Part shown: positions 22,111 through 30,959 of the stretch, piece by piece
Position numbering within the stretch: the first letter of the stretch is position 1
Layout: each line of letters begins with the position of its first letter
DNA from: CAWHQZ01 sp963831645
GTDB taxonomy: Bacteria; Pseudomonadota; Alphaproteobacteria; Rhizobiales; Aestuariivirgaceae
NCBI GenBank assembly: GCA_963831645.1
Contig: CAWHQZ010000008.1
Coordinates: 1-64,000, forward strand
Reading direction: 5' to 3'
DNA length: 64,000 nucleotides
Notes under the pieces: generated by a model
Databases searched by the model: none
Told to the model about the DNA's origin: nothing
Seen by the model: only the letters and a program-made list of their open reading frames with translations
Position numbers and translations under genes: made by a program

Positions 22111-22578
22111 GATCGTGCTCCTTGTTGATGTGACGCTCCGGACAAATTCGCCCGACACCCATCCGGTCTCGGGCGCCGGGGGAGCAAACTTGCGCAATTT
22201 GACTGCATTGACAAGCCGCAGCGTTGAACAGCGCAGACAATCCATCTCCCCTAGCGAACTTGCGAGGCCAAGGGAGGCGATCGATAGCAAGCATGAAAGT
22301 CGCAAGGCTTTACAGCTTGCGGCCCGCGAAGTGGCACTTCCGGTTTTGGCACATAGCGTAACACGCTGCACGTCTGCTCCCGGGGTATGGCGTCGGTTGG
22401 GCGATCCCTGCATGTGTTGGGGAAGTTGCGCAACCCTACTTTTTTTTGTTCGCCACCGGCGTTGCCGACCCGCTGGACATGAAACGGGCACCTGTTGCTG
22501 CTGTGCAATAGTGTAGCGGGATCGTCGTCGGCGTCCAGATCACGCCAGCTGCCGCATGACTCGCGGTTTTGTTTCTTG
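22111..22578. other. Intergenic region, nothing recognised
   Basis: Upstream region of the secreted protein gene, probably holding its promoter. It has a short T run (22439-22446) and no open frame with a ribosome site or recognisable product. Confidence 0.4.
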
Positions 22579-23013
22579 CTAGCGTGATGTGCAGCCCCAG
22601 AGGAATGCGACTGTCGCCAGGCTGCCGAGCACCGAGCGCACGGCATGGCGGCCGCCCCACTTGACAATGAGGGCCCTGCTTTGCTGGCCTGCGTCGGCCG
22701 GCCGGATCGCTTCCAGCGCGTGGTTCGTGGGCATGATGCCGATGAAGGTCCACGGCCAGTTGGCGATCATCAGGACGGCGCCGGCCATAAATCCCGGGTG
22801 TCCCGTCCGCCACCAGGCAATCAGCCCCAACAAGCATCCGATCACCGCCAGCGGCGCCTGCATGGCGAGGCCGCGCTTGTAGGAAGGCTTCCATTGCGCG
22901 AGCAGCGATTTGTCATCGAGCATCAGACGCGCCGGCTGCTCGGCGACATTGATATAGACCGCCGCGCCGCTGAATACGGCCGCGACGATCAGGGCGAGCT
23001 GTCCGGCCAACAC
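22579..23013 (-). CDS. DUF1772-family membrane protein
   Basis: A 144-residue protein with four hydrophobic segments. The features I associate with DUF1772 (anthrone-oxygenase-like) proteins are the early GAAVYINVAEQPAR, the central WKPSYKRGLAMQAPLA and the late NWPWTFIGIMPTNHAL. Members in fungi act in anthrone oxidation; bacterial members are uncharacterised. The stop of the polyphosphate kinase gene lies ten bases upstream on the same strand, so the two are probably cotranscribed. Confidence 0.75.
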   Translation of the reverse strand: MLAGQLALIVAAVFSGAAVYINVAEQPARLMLDDKSLLAQWKPSYKRGLAMQAPLAVIGCLLGLIAWWRTGHPGFMAGAVLMIANWPWTFIGIMPTNHALEAIRPADAGQQSRALIVKWGGRHAVRSVLGSLATVAFLWGCTSR

Positions 23014-23023
23014 CCGCCGGCCC

Positions 23024-23848
23024 CTACACGATCTTGAAATCGGCGGGCTGCCATGCCGGTACCGGATAGGTCGGACTCATGGCTTCGAGCGTCTGGCGCA
23101 CGATGCAAGCAATCGCCACGTTGCGCGTCCAGTTGCGGTCCGCAGGCACGACGTACCAGGGCGCCCACGCCGTCGAGCACCGGTTGACCATGATTTCATA
23201 GGCCTGATGGTACTTGTTCCACAGCTTGCGGTCCTCGAGATCGCCGGGATTGAACTTCCAGCGCTTATGCGGCTGGTCGAGCCGCTCCTGCAGCCGCCGG
23301 CCCTGCTCTTCCTTGGAGATATGAAGCATGAACTTGAGGATTGTCGTGCCGTTTTCGCTCAGCATCTTCTCGAACTGGTTGATCTGCTCGTAGCGCTGTT
23401 CGACCTGCGCAGCAGGAGCAAGGTTTCTCACCTTGACCACCAGCACGTCCTCGTAGTGCGATCGGTTGAATATTCCGATGGTGCCCCGGCGCGGCACGGC
23501 AAGATGGGCGCGACGCAGATAGTCATGCGCCAGCTCATCCGCCGAGGGAGCCCGGAAGGGAGTCACCGACACTCCGATCGGGCCGGTTTCGTTGAACACC
23601 GAACGCACCGTGCCATCCTTGCCGCTGGTATCGGTGCCCTGCAGAACGACCAGCAGGGCACGTCTGCCTTCCGCATAGAGCCGATCCTGCAGCTCGTTGA
23701 TGCGCACCGCATCCTCCGCGATCCGCTTTTCAGCTGCGCGCTTTTCCATGGCAGGCTTGGCCCGCGGGTCGATTGCCGCGAGCCTGACTGCAGCACCCGG
23801 CTCGACCTTTACCGCTCCGAACTGCCTTGCGCCGTCGTCTCGAGCCAT
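23024..23848 (-). CDS. ppk2: Polyphosphate kinase 2 family protein
   Basis: The 274-residue protein has the PPK2 core: Walker A-like GTDTSGKDGTVRSVF, then NRSHYEDVLVVKVRNL (Walker B region), ISKEEQGRRLQERLDQPHKR (lid) and WYVVPADRNWTRNVAI. PPK2 enzymes move phosphate between polyphosphate and nucleoside mono- or diphosphates. The subclass cannot be fixed by eye, but a single-domain form of this size usually phosphorylates NDP or NMP. GAGGAAG before this ATG decides the start. It is divergent from prmA with 55 bases between starts, and is followed by the DUF1772 gene. A second, different PPK2 lies near 56.5 kb. Confidence 0.88.
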   Translation of the reverse strand: MARDDGARQFGAVKVEPGAAVRLAAIDPRAKPAMEKRAAEKRIAEDAVRINELQDRLYAEGRRALLVVLQGTDTSGKDGTVRSVFNETGPIGVSVTPFRAPSADELAHDYLRRAHLAVPRRGTIGIFNRSHYEDVLVVKVRNLAPAAQVEQRYEQINQFEKMLSENGTTILKFMLHISKEEQGRRLQERLDQPHKRWKFNPGDLEDRKLWNKYHQAYEIMVNRCSTAWAPWYVVPADRNWTRNVAIACIVRQTLEAMSPTYPVPAWQPADFKIV

Positions 23849-23903
23849 TGAACTTCCTCGCTCCTGTTCACGGGTCCCGGCATATTGGACTAAACCAAAC
23901 GCT

Positions 23904-24821
23904 GTGACCACGTACTGCCTCACCGCGGGACCTCTGCCACAGGGTACCGCCGACCGTGCCGTCCGCATGATCGAAAACACGGCGGGCGCCGAGCCGCTCG
24001 CGTTGAGCATGAGCGACCGCGGGGAACAGGGTTGGGAGCTCGCTGTTCACTACGACGGCGCGACCAAGGCGGGCCGTGCGGCAGCAATGTTGCGCGCACT
24101 CGCCATTCCTGAACGCTTTATTCTCATTGCGCCGCTTCCCGACATCGATTGGGTCCGAAGTTCACTCGAGGGTCTACCGCCGGTGACCGCCGGCCGCTTC
24201 CTGGTCAGGGGGAGCCACGACCGGTTTATTGGCCAGGGGCGCTTAACCGCGATCGAGATCGATGCAGCGACTGCCTTCGGTACCGGACATCATGCGACAA
24301 CAAGGGGTTGTCTCCTGGCGCTCGACCGGATTCTCAAGAACACCAGCCCGCGTCACGGACTCGATATCGGCTGCGGTTCCGGCATTCTCGCCATCGCACT
24401 CGCCCGCGCAGTCCGCCGGCCCGTACTCGCCGCGGATGGGGACGCGGAAGCGGTGCGCGTGACAGTGGACAACTCCCGCCGCAACGGCGTGGGCCGACTG
24501 GTGCACGCGGTGGCGGCTTGCGATGCGATCCATCCAGCGATCGCTGCCGCGGCGCCTTTCGACGTTATCTTCGCCAATATTCTGGCGCGGCCGCTCGTGA
24601 CGCTCGCTCCTCACATCGGCCGCCTTGCTGCCGCAAGCGGCGCTGTGCTGCTGTCCGGACTGTATGGCGACCAGGACAGGTGGATCGAAGCACGTTACCG
24701 GCTAGCCGGGTTCCGTCCCCTGTTTCGCATCCCTCTGGAAGGCTGGAGCACGCTGGTGCTTTCGCGCGCCTCCAGCCCGTCATCCCTGCGCAAAGCGCGT
24801 GAACAACACCACGTTCGATAG
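23904..24821 (+). CDS. prmA: Ribosomal protein L11 methyltransferase
   Basis: About 305 residues from a GTG start (TTYCLTAGPL), which gives the usual N-terminus of alphaproteobacterial PrmA. The N-terminal L11-binding domain ends near GRFLVRGSHD. The Rossmann methyltransferase domain has EIDAATAFGTGHHATTRGCL, the SAM-binding loop LDIGCGSGILAIALA, an acidic pair ADGDAEAV and the NPPY-like catalytic loop FANILARPL. It trimethylates ribosomal protein L11 in the cytoplasm. Located next to pepP as in related genomes. Confidence 0.9.
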   Translation: MTTYCLTAGPLPQGTADRAVRMIENTAGAEPLALSMSDRGEQGWELAVHYDGATKAGRAAAMLRALAIPERFILIAPLPDIDWVRSSLEGLPPVTAGRFLVRGSHDRFIGQGRLTAIEIDAATAFGTGHHATTRGCLLALDRILKNTSPRHGLDIGCGSGILAIALARAVRRPVLAADGDAEAVRVTVDNSRRNGVGRLVHAVAACDAIHPAIAAAAPFDVIFANILARPLVTLAPHIGRLAAASGAVLLSGLYGDQDRWIEARYRLAGFRPLFRIPLEGWSTLVLSRASSPSSLRKAREQHHVR

Positions 24822-24925
24822 CGGGATTCCGGCGGTTCGCCGGAACGACGAAATGGGTGGAGCGGCGGGATGTTGCGCCGCTCTATTGGTTCCCCGCTTG
24901 CGCGAGGATGACGGCAAACCCGAAA

Positions 24926-24960
24926 TGCAAAAGCGCCCGGCAGTTTCCCGCCGGGCGCTC
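24926..24960 (-). terminator. Terminator of the DUF1127 gene
   Basis: A perfect nine-base stem GCGCCCGGC/GCCGGGCGC with an eight-base loop, followed on the minus strand by TTTTGC. It lies directly after the DUF1127 stop codon. Confidence 0.75.
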
Positions 24961-24982
24961 TGCAGATGCGTATCTCCGTCGT

Positions 24983-25207
24983 TCAGCGCCGCGGCTGCTC
25001 TTTGCCCCACACCAGCGCATGGATGTCGCTGCGCGAGAGGCCGATGTCGAGCAATAGCCGATCATCAAGCTCCGAGAGCTGTTGCTCCGCCCGGCTGCGG
25101 CTCACATAGTTGGCCACGACGCAGCCGATCCTGCCCAGAAAGTCAGGCACAAATCGCAGCGTCGAACCGGCTCGAGTTCCGCTACGGGTGATCGTCGTTG
25201 TCGTCAT
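24983..25207 (-). CDS. DUF1127 small protein
   Basis: A 74-residue basic protein ending in the DUF1127 signature: QQLSELDDRLLLDIGLSRSD. AAGGAGAACGACC precedes the ATG. Such proteins are frequent in alphaproteobacteria; some influence RNA turnover, phosphate or arginine metabolism, and many are stress-induced. The long AT-rich upstream region and a dedicated terminator indicate a strongly transcribed single gene. Confidence 0.85.
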   Translation of the reverse strand: MTTTTITRSGTRAGSTLRFVPDFLGRIGCVVANYVSRSRAEQQLSELDDRLLLDIGLSRSDIHALVWGKEQPRR

Positions 25208-25588
25208 GGTCGTTCTCCTTCACTTCACGTCATACATCAGCGGGCTTTTGCTGTTTTTGCATTGCACAACTCGTATGCACGTTATATTCACTTGCCTTCC
25301 GATTTGCCAGTCAACCCGGTAGCAATATACACATGCAAAATTAGCATGCCTCGTTCAGGTTTTGTTAACAAAGGCCATGGCAGGGATTTAGTGGCTAAAA
25401 ATCAATATTTTGCATGACGTAGCGGAATCAATGACTTCAGCTCATCTGGCACGCATGGCTGGGCTATCCGGAGCAAGCCATGACTCCAGCGGGCAACAAC
25501 CTGTGAACGGCTTCACCCAGCCAATGCTGCAACGCAACACTAGATCCGGCGCCATTGCCGCGCTGCCGGCAAGCGGTTAGACAGAACC
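25208..25588. other. AT-rich divergent promoter region
   Basis: Separates the leftward DUF1127 gene from rightward pepP. It is clearly more AT-rich than the flanks around 25240-25420. On the minus strand TTGACT (25309-25314) followed by AT-rich TGAATATAAC (25281-25290) is a possible promoter for DUF1127, though the spacing is not ideal. No gene seen. Confidence 0.4.
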
Positions 25589-27433
25589 ATGCTGCAGTCC
25601 TTCGAAGAGCACGCAGATATCGCCGCCACGCCCGCCCGCCTGGCATCCCTGCGTTCCGAACTCGCCAGACAAGGTCTCGACGGCTTCATCGTGCCGCGGC
25701 AGGACGAGTTTCAGGGTGAATATGTCGCGGGCTACGCGGAACGTTTGCGCTGGCTCACCGGCTTTGCCGGCTCCTGGGGTGTGGCGATCGTCCTCGCCGA
25801 CAAGGCGGCTATCTTTGTCGATGGCCGCTACACCGTCCAGGTCCGGGAACAAGTCGATACGACCCTTTTTACCCCCAAACATCTGGTGGACGAACCACCT
25901 CACGACTGGATCGAAAAGAACCTGCGCGCCGGTCAGGTGCTCGGCTACGATCCCTGGCTTCTGACGCCGGGCCAGGTGAAGAAGCTCGAGGCCGCCTGCG
26001 CCAAGGCAGGCGCGACCTTGAAGCCTGTCGCGATCAATCCGGTCGACACGATCTGGACCGATCGCCCGGCCCGCCCGGAAGGTCCCATCGACGTCCATCC
26101 GACCCAGTTCGCCGGCCGGACACCCGCCGAGAAGCTCAAGGACATCGCTGCGGCGCTGGCCGGGCACAAGGCCGATGCCGTGCTGTTGACGCTTCCGGAC
26201 TCGATCGCCTGGACGTTCAACCTCCGCGGCCGCGACCTTGCCTACACGCCTTCGGTGCTGGCGCACGCCATCGTCTACAGCGACGCCGCGGCCGATCTCT
26301 TTGTCGATCGCTCGCGGCTGTCAAGCGACGGCACGGATCACCTGGCGCAGGTCGCCACCATCCGTGAGCCGGACAGTCTCGAGGAAGCGCTGGCAGCGCT
26401 GGGAGCGAGAAAGGCCAGGGTGCTCGTCGACCCGCATTCGGTGCCCGAACGCCTGCGCGCCCTCCTCGAGCATCGCGGTGCGGAGGTCGTGAAGGGCCCC
26501 GACCCGTGCATCCTTCCCAAAGCACGCAAGAACCGGGTCGAACAGGAGGGCGCCCGCACCGCCCACCGGCGCGACGGCGCCGCGATGGTGCGTTTCCTGC
26601 GCTGGCTCGACACGGCCGCGCTCAAGGAGAAGCTCGACGAGATTGCGGTTGCGGAGATGGCGGCGCGAGTGCGCGAGGAAACGGGCGCGCTCAAGGACCT
26701 TTCGTTCACGACGATCGCCGGCGCCGGCCCCAACGCAGCACTCCCCCATTACCGCGTCACGCACCAATCCAGCCGCAGGCTCGAAAGGAACGGCATGCTG
26801 CTGGTCGATTCCGGCGCCCAGTACCAGGACGGCACGACCGACATCACGCGCACCGTCATCCTGGGAACGCCCACCGGCGAAATGAAAACCCGGTTCACGT
26901 TGGTGCTGAAAGGCATGATCGGCATTTCGACCGCCCGATTTCCCAAGGGTACCTGCGGCAGCCAGATCGACATCCTCGCGCGTGCCGCGCTTTGGAACGC
27001 CGGCCTCGACTACGATCACGGCACGGGACACGGGGTAGGAAGCTATCTTTCCGTCCACGAAGGACCGGCGCGCATCAACAAGACCGACCGGACGCCGCTC
27101 GAACCTGGGATGATACTTTCCAACGAGCCCGGCTACTACAAGCCGGGCCGCTACGGGATCAGGATCGAGAACCTTCTCCTGGTGCAGGAACCGAAGCCGA
27201 TTGCCGGTGGTGAGCGGCCGATGATGGGGTTCGAGACCCTGACCCAGTGCCCGATCGATCGCCGGCTCATCGAGGCCACGCTGCTCACGCCGGATGAGCT
27301 TAAGTGGCTCAATGATTACCATGCACGCGTGCTGAAGGAGCTGAGCCCTCTATTGGCGAAGCCGGATTTGAAGTGGCTGCAGAAGTCCTGCGCACCGATC
27401 AGGAAGTCAGGGTCCTCAGCGCGACGACGCTGA
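25589..27433 (+). CDS. pepP: Xaa-Pro aminopeptidase (M24B)
   Basis: A 614-residue aminopeptidase P of the long form. Two creatinase-like N-terminal domains (DGFIVPRQDEFQGEYV and VDTIWTDRPARP) precede the pita-bread M24 domain. The dinuclear metal ligands are all visible: Asp in LLVDSGAQYQDG, Asp in TTDITRT, His in GTGHGVGSYLSVHEG, Glu in SNEPGYY and Glu in GIRIENLL. The enzyme removes N-terminal residues before proline in the cytoplasm. The last 35 bases overlap the convergent azlD gene. Intact and typical of the order. Confidence 0.92.
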   Translation: MLQSFEEHADIAATPARLASLRSELARQGLDGFIVPRQDEFQGEYVAGYAERLRWLTGFAGSWGVAIVLADKAAIFVDGRYTVQVREQVDTTLFTPKHLVDEPPHDWIEKNLRAGQVLGYDPWLLTPGQVKKLEAACAKAGATLKPVAINPVDTIWTDRPARPEGPIDVHPTQFAGRTPAEKLKDIAAALAGHKADAVLLTLPDSIAWTFNLRGRDLAYTPSVLAHAIVYSDAAADLFVDRSRLSSDGTDHLAQVATIREPDSLEEALAALGARKARVLVDPHSVPERLRALLEHRGAEVVKGPDPCILPKARKNRVEQEGARTAHRRDGAAMVRFLRWLDTAALKEKLDEIAVAEMAARVREETGALKDLSFTTIAGAGPNAALPHYRVTHQSSRRLERNGMLLVDSGAQYQDGTTDITRTVILGTPTGEMKTRFTLVLKGMIGISTARFPKGTCGSQIDILARAALWNAGLDYDHGTGHGVGSYLSVHEGPARINKTDRTPLEPGMILSNEPGYYKPGRYGIRIENLLLVQEPKPIAGGERPMMGFETLTQCPIDRRLIEATLLTPDELKWLNDYHARVLKELSPLLAKPDLKWLQKSCAPIRKSGSSARRR

Positions 27434-27704
27434 CCACTCCGAGGATCACTACCGAGATCAGCGGCAAGCGAAGCATGGCGGCGATTGCCGCCAGCACTGC
27501 CGCAGCGAACTCGGCGATCCCGGTGGTGAGGATGGTGGGTGCGATGACTGCCATCAGGATGGCTGCGGGCAGGGCGTCGAGCGCCACGCGCATGCGGCCC
27601 CTGACGGTAATGAAGCGCATGAGCAGGAAGCCACCGACGCGGGTGGCATAGGTCGCGAGCGCCATGCCGGCAATCGCCAGGACCGTCCAGGCATCGAGTG
27701 TCAC
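27399..27704 (-). CDS. azlD: AzlD-family branched-chain amino acid exporter subunit
   Basis: A 101-residue protein with about three or four membrane helices and the family phrase TYATRVGGFLL. AzlD works with AzlC to export branched-chain amino acids or analogues. The GTG start overlaps the azlC stop in GTGA, so translation is coupled. Its 3' end overlaps the end of pepP by 35 bases. Confidence 0.88.
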   Translation of the reverse strand: MTLDAWTVLAIAGMALATYATRVGGFLLMRFITVRGRMRVALDALPAAILMAVIAPTILTTGIAEFAAAVLAAIAAMLRLPLISVVILGVVSVVALRTLTS

Positions 27705-28399
27705 GCGCGAGCCTCCTCGCCCTCTGCCCCGACGACCGCCACGAGCACGCCGGCGATGCCGCCGAGCGCGATGTACCAGGCGCCGGGAACGTAAAGCTTG
27801 ACGACTGCGGCAGTCACGGCGGCGGCGGCCAGCACTGCCGCCGTGCGCGGGCCCTTCCAGAAGCCGGCCAGGATGGCGATGAACAGGGCCGAAAAAGCAA
27901 AGTCGAGCCCGTAGGCGGCGGGGTCGCCGAGGCCCCGCCCCATGACGGCGCCGATGACGGTCGCCACCACCCAGTTGACGAGGAGCGGCAATCCCAGGCC
28001 CAGGTAGTAAGGCCAGGTCAGTGTCGAATGGAGGGCGCGCCGCTCGGCCAGGGCCCACACCTCATCGACCAGCAGAAACATCAGGAACGGCATGGCGCGG
28101 CCGGGGATCGCTTCCACGTGCCGTGACAGCGAAGCGCCCATCAGCACATGGCGCACATTGACGATGAAGATCGTCACCGTGAGCAGGAACCAGGGGGCCG
28201 GGTTCGTCCACAGATCGATGGCTACGAACTGCGCCGCGCCCGCGAAGATCGTCGCACTGGCCAGCCCGGCTTCCAGAGGTGACAGTCCCTCCTTGCCGGC
28301 AAGCGTTCCCCACAACAGTCCGATGGGGAAGGCCGCGAGCAGGATCGGGAAGATGTCGGTGAAGCCGCGGCGGAACTCCGACGCCGATGCAGGAATCAT
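27701..28399 (-). CDS. azlC: AzlC-family branched-chain amino acid exporter
   Basis: A 232-residue membrane protein with the AzlC pattern: FRRGFTDIFPILLAAFPIGL at the start, SATIFAGAAQFVAIDLW and FIVNVRHVLMGASLSRHV in the first half. Together with AzlD it forms the LIV-E type exporter of the inner membrane. First gene of the two-gene azlCD operon. No Lrp-type regulator lies next to it. Confidence 0.9.
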   Translation of the reverse strand: MIPASASEFRRGFTDIFPILLAAFPIGLLWGTLAGKEGLSPLEAGLASATIFAGAAQFVAIDLWTNPAPWFLLTVTIFIVNVRHVLMGASLSRHVEAIPGRAMPFLMFLLVDEVWALAERRALHSTLTWPYYLGLGLPLLVNWVVATVIGAVMGRGLGDPAAYGLDFAFSALFIAILAGFWKGPRTAAVLAAAAVTAAVVKLYVPGAWYIALGGIAGVLVAVVGAEGEEARA

Positions 28400-28596
28400 G
28401 TCCGCTCGCTAGGCCGTGTACCCAACTCCAGCCGCCGCCGCGTACCAGCGCTCGGGCTTAGTGCTACCTTGCGACGACGAATGAGGCCCATGAGACGGGT
28501 AACGATTACAACAGTGCTATTGATGTGCCAGTCTATGTGCGGGTCGACCGGGATGCACCGGGATGCCGCCTGGCGCGGTACGTCAGTACGGTTCAG

Positions 28597-28833
28597 TCAG
28601 TTGTCCTTGTCCATAGCATCCGCACTGGCTACTTGGGCGTCCATCATGCAGTCCACCAAATCCTCCCCGGCAGCCTCCTCCAGTTCAGCTTTTGTGATGC
28701 CCTGATCATCTGCGGCTTTTAAGCAAAGTCTTGCCAATTGCTTTGCCTCCATATTGCCTTCTGGGCGGACAGCATCATGAACATTCTCGCTCAGCCATTG
28801 GTCGAGAAAGGATCGGGCTCTTTCGACACTCAT
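28597..28833 (-). CDS. DUF768-like small protein
   Basis: A 78-residue acidic protein: a W-containing start (ARSFLDQWLSENV) and a helical C-terminal half (KAELEEAAGEDLVDCMMDA). This matches DUF768, a family of short proteins common in Mesorhizobium and relatives, with no known role. GGAGAG lies seven bases before this ATG; the longer frame upstream has arginine-rich, unlikely content. Confidence 0.7.
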   Translation of the reverse strand: MSVERARSFLDQWLSENVHDAVRPEGNMEAKQLARLCLKAADDQGITKAELEEAAGEDLVDCMMDAQVASADAMDKDN

Positions 28834-29323
28834 CCATACTCTCCGCTTTTCGCGTTTGCCCCTGCGAATGCTGCATCGAGTGGCAGGCTCAGTCAACATT
28901 TGCTGGTGTGAAGTAGACGCATGTGCGGTCGCGTTCGCAACGACTGGCCGGAGATCAGGATCGTTCTCCGCAGGGCGTGCATCCGCGGGCTGCATTCGTG
29001 GACGTGTGCAGCGGTACTGCAGCGCGACAGGACGGGATAGCGCCGATCTAAACCGCCGATGAATGATGCGTTCAGGGTCGGTTAAGGCAAGTGCGTTCAT
29101 AGTCCACTCAATCTTTAAACGATCCCTGCTCAAACGCGAGTTCGGGACGGTAGCGCGGGCGGCCCATGGCGACAGAGGCCGCTCGACGCGTTTCAAAGGC
29201 ATTCGGGGTTCCTTTGCAGTATGGTTTCTTTGGCGCAGACGCCGCAAGGCTGCGGTGGCGCCAGGCGAACGAGGCAAGGCAGAATCACTGCGCAGAACTA
29301 AATCAGGGGACCATCCCCTGTGT
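28834..29323. other. Intergenic region, nothing recognised
   Basis: No open frame with a ribosome site and credible protein composition. It probably contains the promoter of the DUF768 gene. Confidence 0.4.
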
Positions 29324-29416
29324 TCAACCGGTTGGCGCGCCGGAAGCTATGAGCAGCAGGAAGCACATCCCACTCATCGCAAGCAGGATGCCGACAATCG
29401 CCTGAATGACCGTCAT
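29324..29416 (-). CDS. Very small single-pass membrane protein
   Basis: Thirty codons: MTVIQAIVGILLAMSGMCFL plus ten more residues ending GAPTG. A single hydrophobic helix spans nearly the whole product. AGGAGAG is eight bases upstream of the ATG, which is the main reason to believe it. It could also be a leader or chance frame. Confidence 0.45.
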   Translation of the reverse strand: MTVIQAIVGILLAMSGMCFLLLIASGAPTG

Positions 29417-29689
29417 TTTGCTCACTCTCCTGCGTCGAGAAATACAACACTGTTGAGAAATACAAGAGGGCGGGAGAGTACGTCTGTGAGCTTTCGCACG
29501 CCGGTCAGATGCCGCCGCCGCACGATGGGCGCCAGCGCGCGATAGAGCACTGTTCGCAAATCCAGGAGGATCCAAACGCACGCAGCTCACTGCACGACCA
29601 TCCTGGAGTCTCGGGCAGCCGCCGTGCCGCGTCTTTTCAATCGCACGCGGCAACGTGACGGTCGTCACGCAGGTGTCTTCGTCGCCGTT

Positions 29690-29815
29690 TCAGGGTTTTG
29701 GGGAAGGCGCAATTGCCTTGAACGATCGTGCGAGAGCCGGAACTCCCTGCAATTGACTTTTAATCTTGGATGGTCGCAACGCGTGTACTTCAACGACGAT
29801 CTGGTCGTTGACCAT
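29690..29815 (-). CDS. Possible 41-residue protein
   Basis: A short frame (MVNDQIVVEVHALRPSKIKS and 21 more residues) with GAGGAGAGGGAG just before its ATG. No homology recognised. It lies directly upstream of where the leftward small membrane protein is read, and downstream of the tyrosinase remnant. Weakly supported. Confidence 0.3.
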   Translation of the reverse strand: MVNDQIVVEVHALRPSKIKSQLQGVPALARSFKAIAPSPKP

Positions 29816-29871
29816 CGCTCCCTCTCCTCGTAACGCCGACTGGCGCGCCCGGTCGGTTCTACGGCTTCGCA

Positions 29872-30766
29872 TCACTCGGTGACCAAGTATGCGCGCCGAT
29901 AGCGAAGCGAAGTTTCGGCCGGTCTCTTCCCGTCACCCTGGAAAGGATCAAGTGTGACCGATAGTTCTTGTCCGGCCGCCAGTACGGCCCTCAGCCGATC
30001 CGTTACGTCGAACGCAAAGTTGCGAAGCGACCCGTGGTGCAGGCGCCCGCCGGAAGGAACTGTTGAAGGCACAATCGCAATTGTACCGACAAACCCTGGC
30101 GCTGCCACATCGGTCGCTGCCGTCGCCTCGGGTTGGTTGAGAAAGACATTCACGAGGGCGGCACGGTCGGGCGGCACTTCAACACCGTCAATGCGAAGGA
30201 CGATCCGTCGGGGACCAGCCGCGGTGAGCGTCTCCTCGAGAATACCGACGGTCGCCGTCGGCATGTCAACCCGAATCGTCAGAGGATCCGGCGTTAGTGA
30301 AACGCCTGCCGGCGCTTCGCCAATCTCAACGACTTCATTGGCAGCAATAACTGCCGGAGCAAGGCGAGGACTGCCGGGAACGGCGGAATCCGCGGCTACC
30401 TCTGCCAACTCCGGAGTACTTGGCGGTTGGTAGCGATATCGGAGTGTGGCCTCGGGATCGATCACCTGGCGCACGGCGATGCCTGCCCACTGCCTACGCT
30501 GGTCGTAGAAGTAGAACTGTTGGTCGAGCCAGACCTCTTCGGCAGGGTTTGCATGAGACCCCGGCAGGCACGAACGGTGTTGGTATTCCGTTTGGTTGCG
30601 GCGGCACGCAGTGAAGCGGCACACCCTGGGCTTGCGCGCCGACAACCGGAAGCACGGCAACGCCGGTGACGGAGAGCGCTCCCGTCATGACGTGGCGACG
30701 GGTCAAGCCACGCTTCGCCAGCATTGCCGAACCGGTCCGACCCGAACCTTGCCGCCGGTCGTCCAT
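29872..30766 (-). pseudogene. Tyrosinase-like gene with deleted copper core
   Basis: The first ~50 codons form a Tat-type signal (LTRRHVMTGALSVTGVAVLP, cleavage near AQA-QG) behind a GGAGG site. After GVSCK the frame is lost. In the next frame it jumps straight to HANPAEEVWLDQQFYFYDQR and VIDPEATLRYRYQPP, which correspond to the segment that follows the second copper site in bacterial tyrosinases. The C-terminal beta domain (VNVFLNQPEATAATDV, FVGTIAIV, SVTLDPFQGDG) is then complete. The two copper-binding His triads, about 200 residues, are missing, so no oxidase activity is possible. The clean join suggests one internal deletion. Confidence 0.65.
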
Positions 30767-30959
30767 CGCAGCCTCCGTGGTGAGCGCCTTTGTATCTGTC
30801 GACGCACGATAGGCCCTTTACGATTGCGCCGCCGTGATATTTCTCACATCACAGGTCGCTACATCGGGAACTCACGTGGCCGCGGCGTCTCTACGATCGG
30901 CTCAACAAGATCGGCAAGAAAGCGAAGTAGCGGAAAGCTACTGAGCGGTCGCGGTCGCC

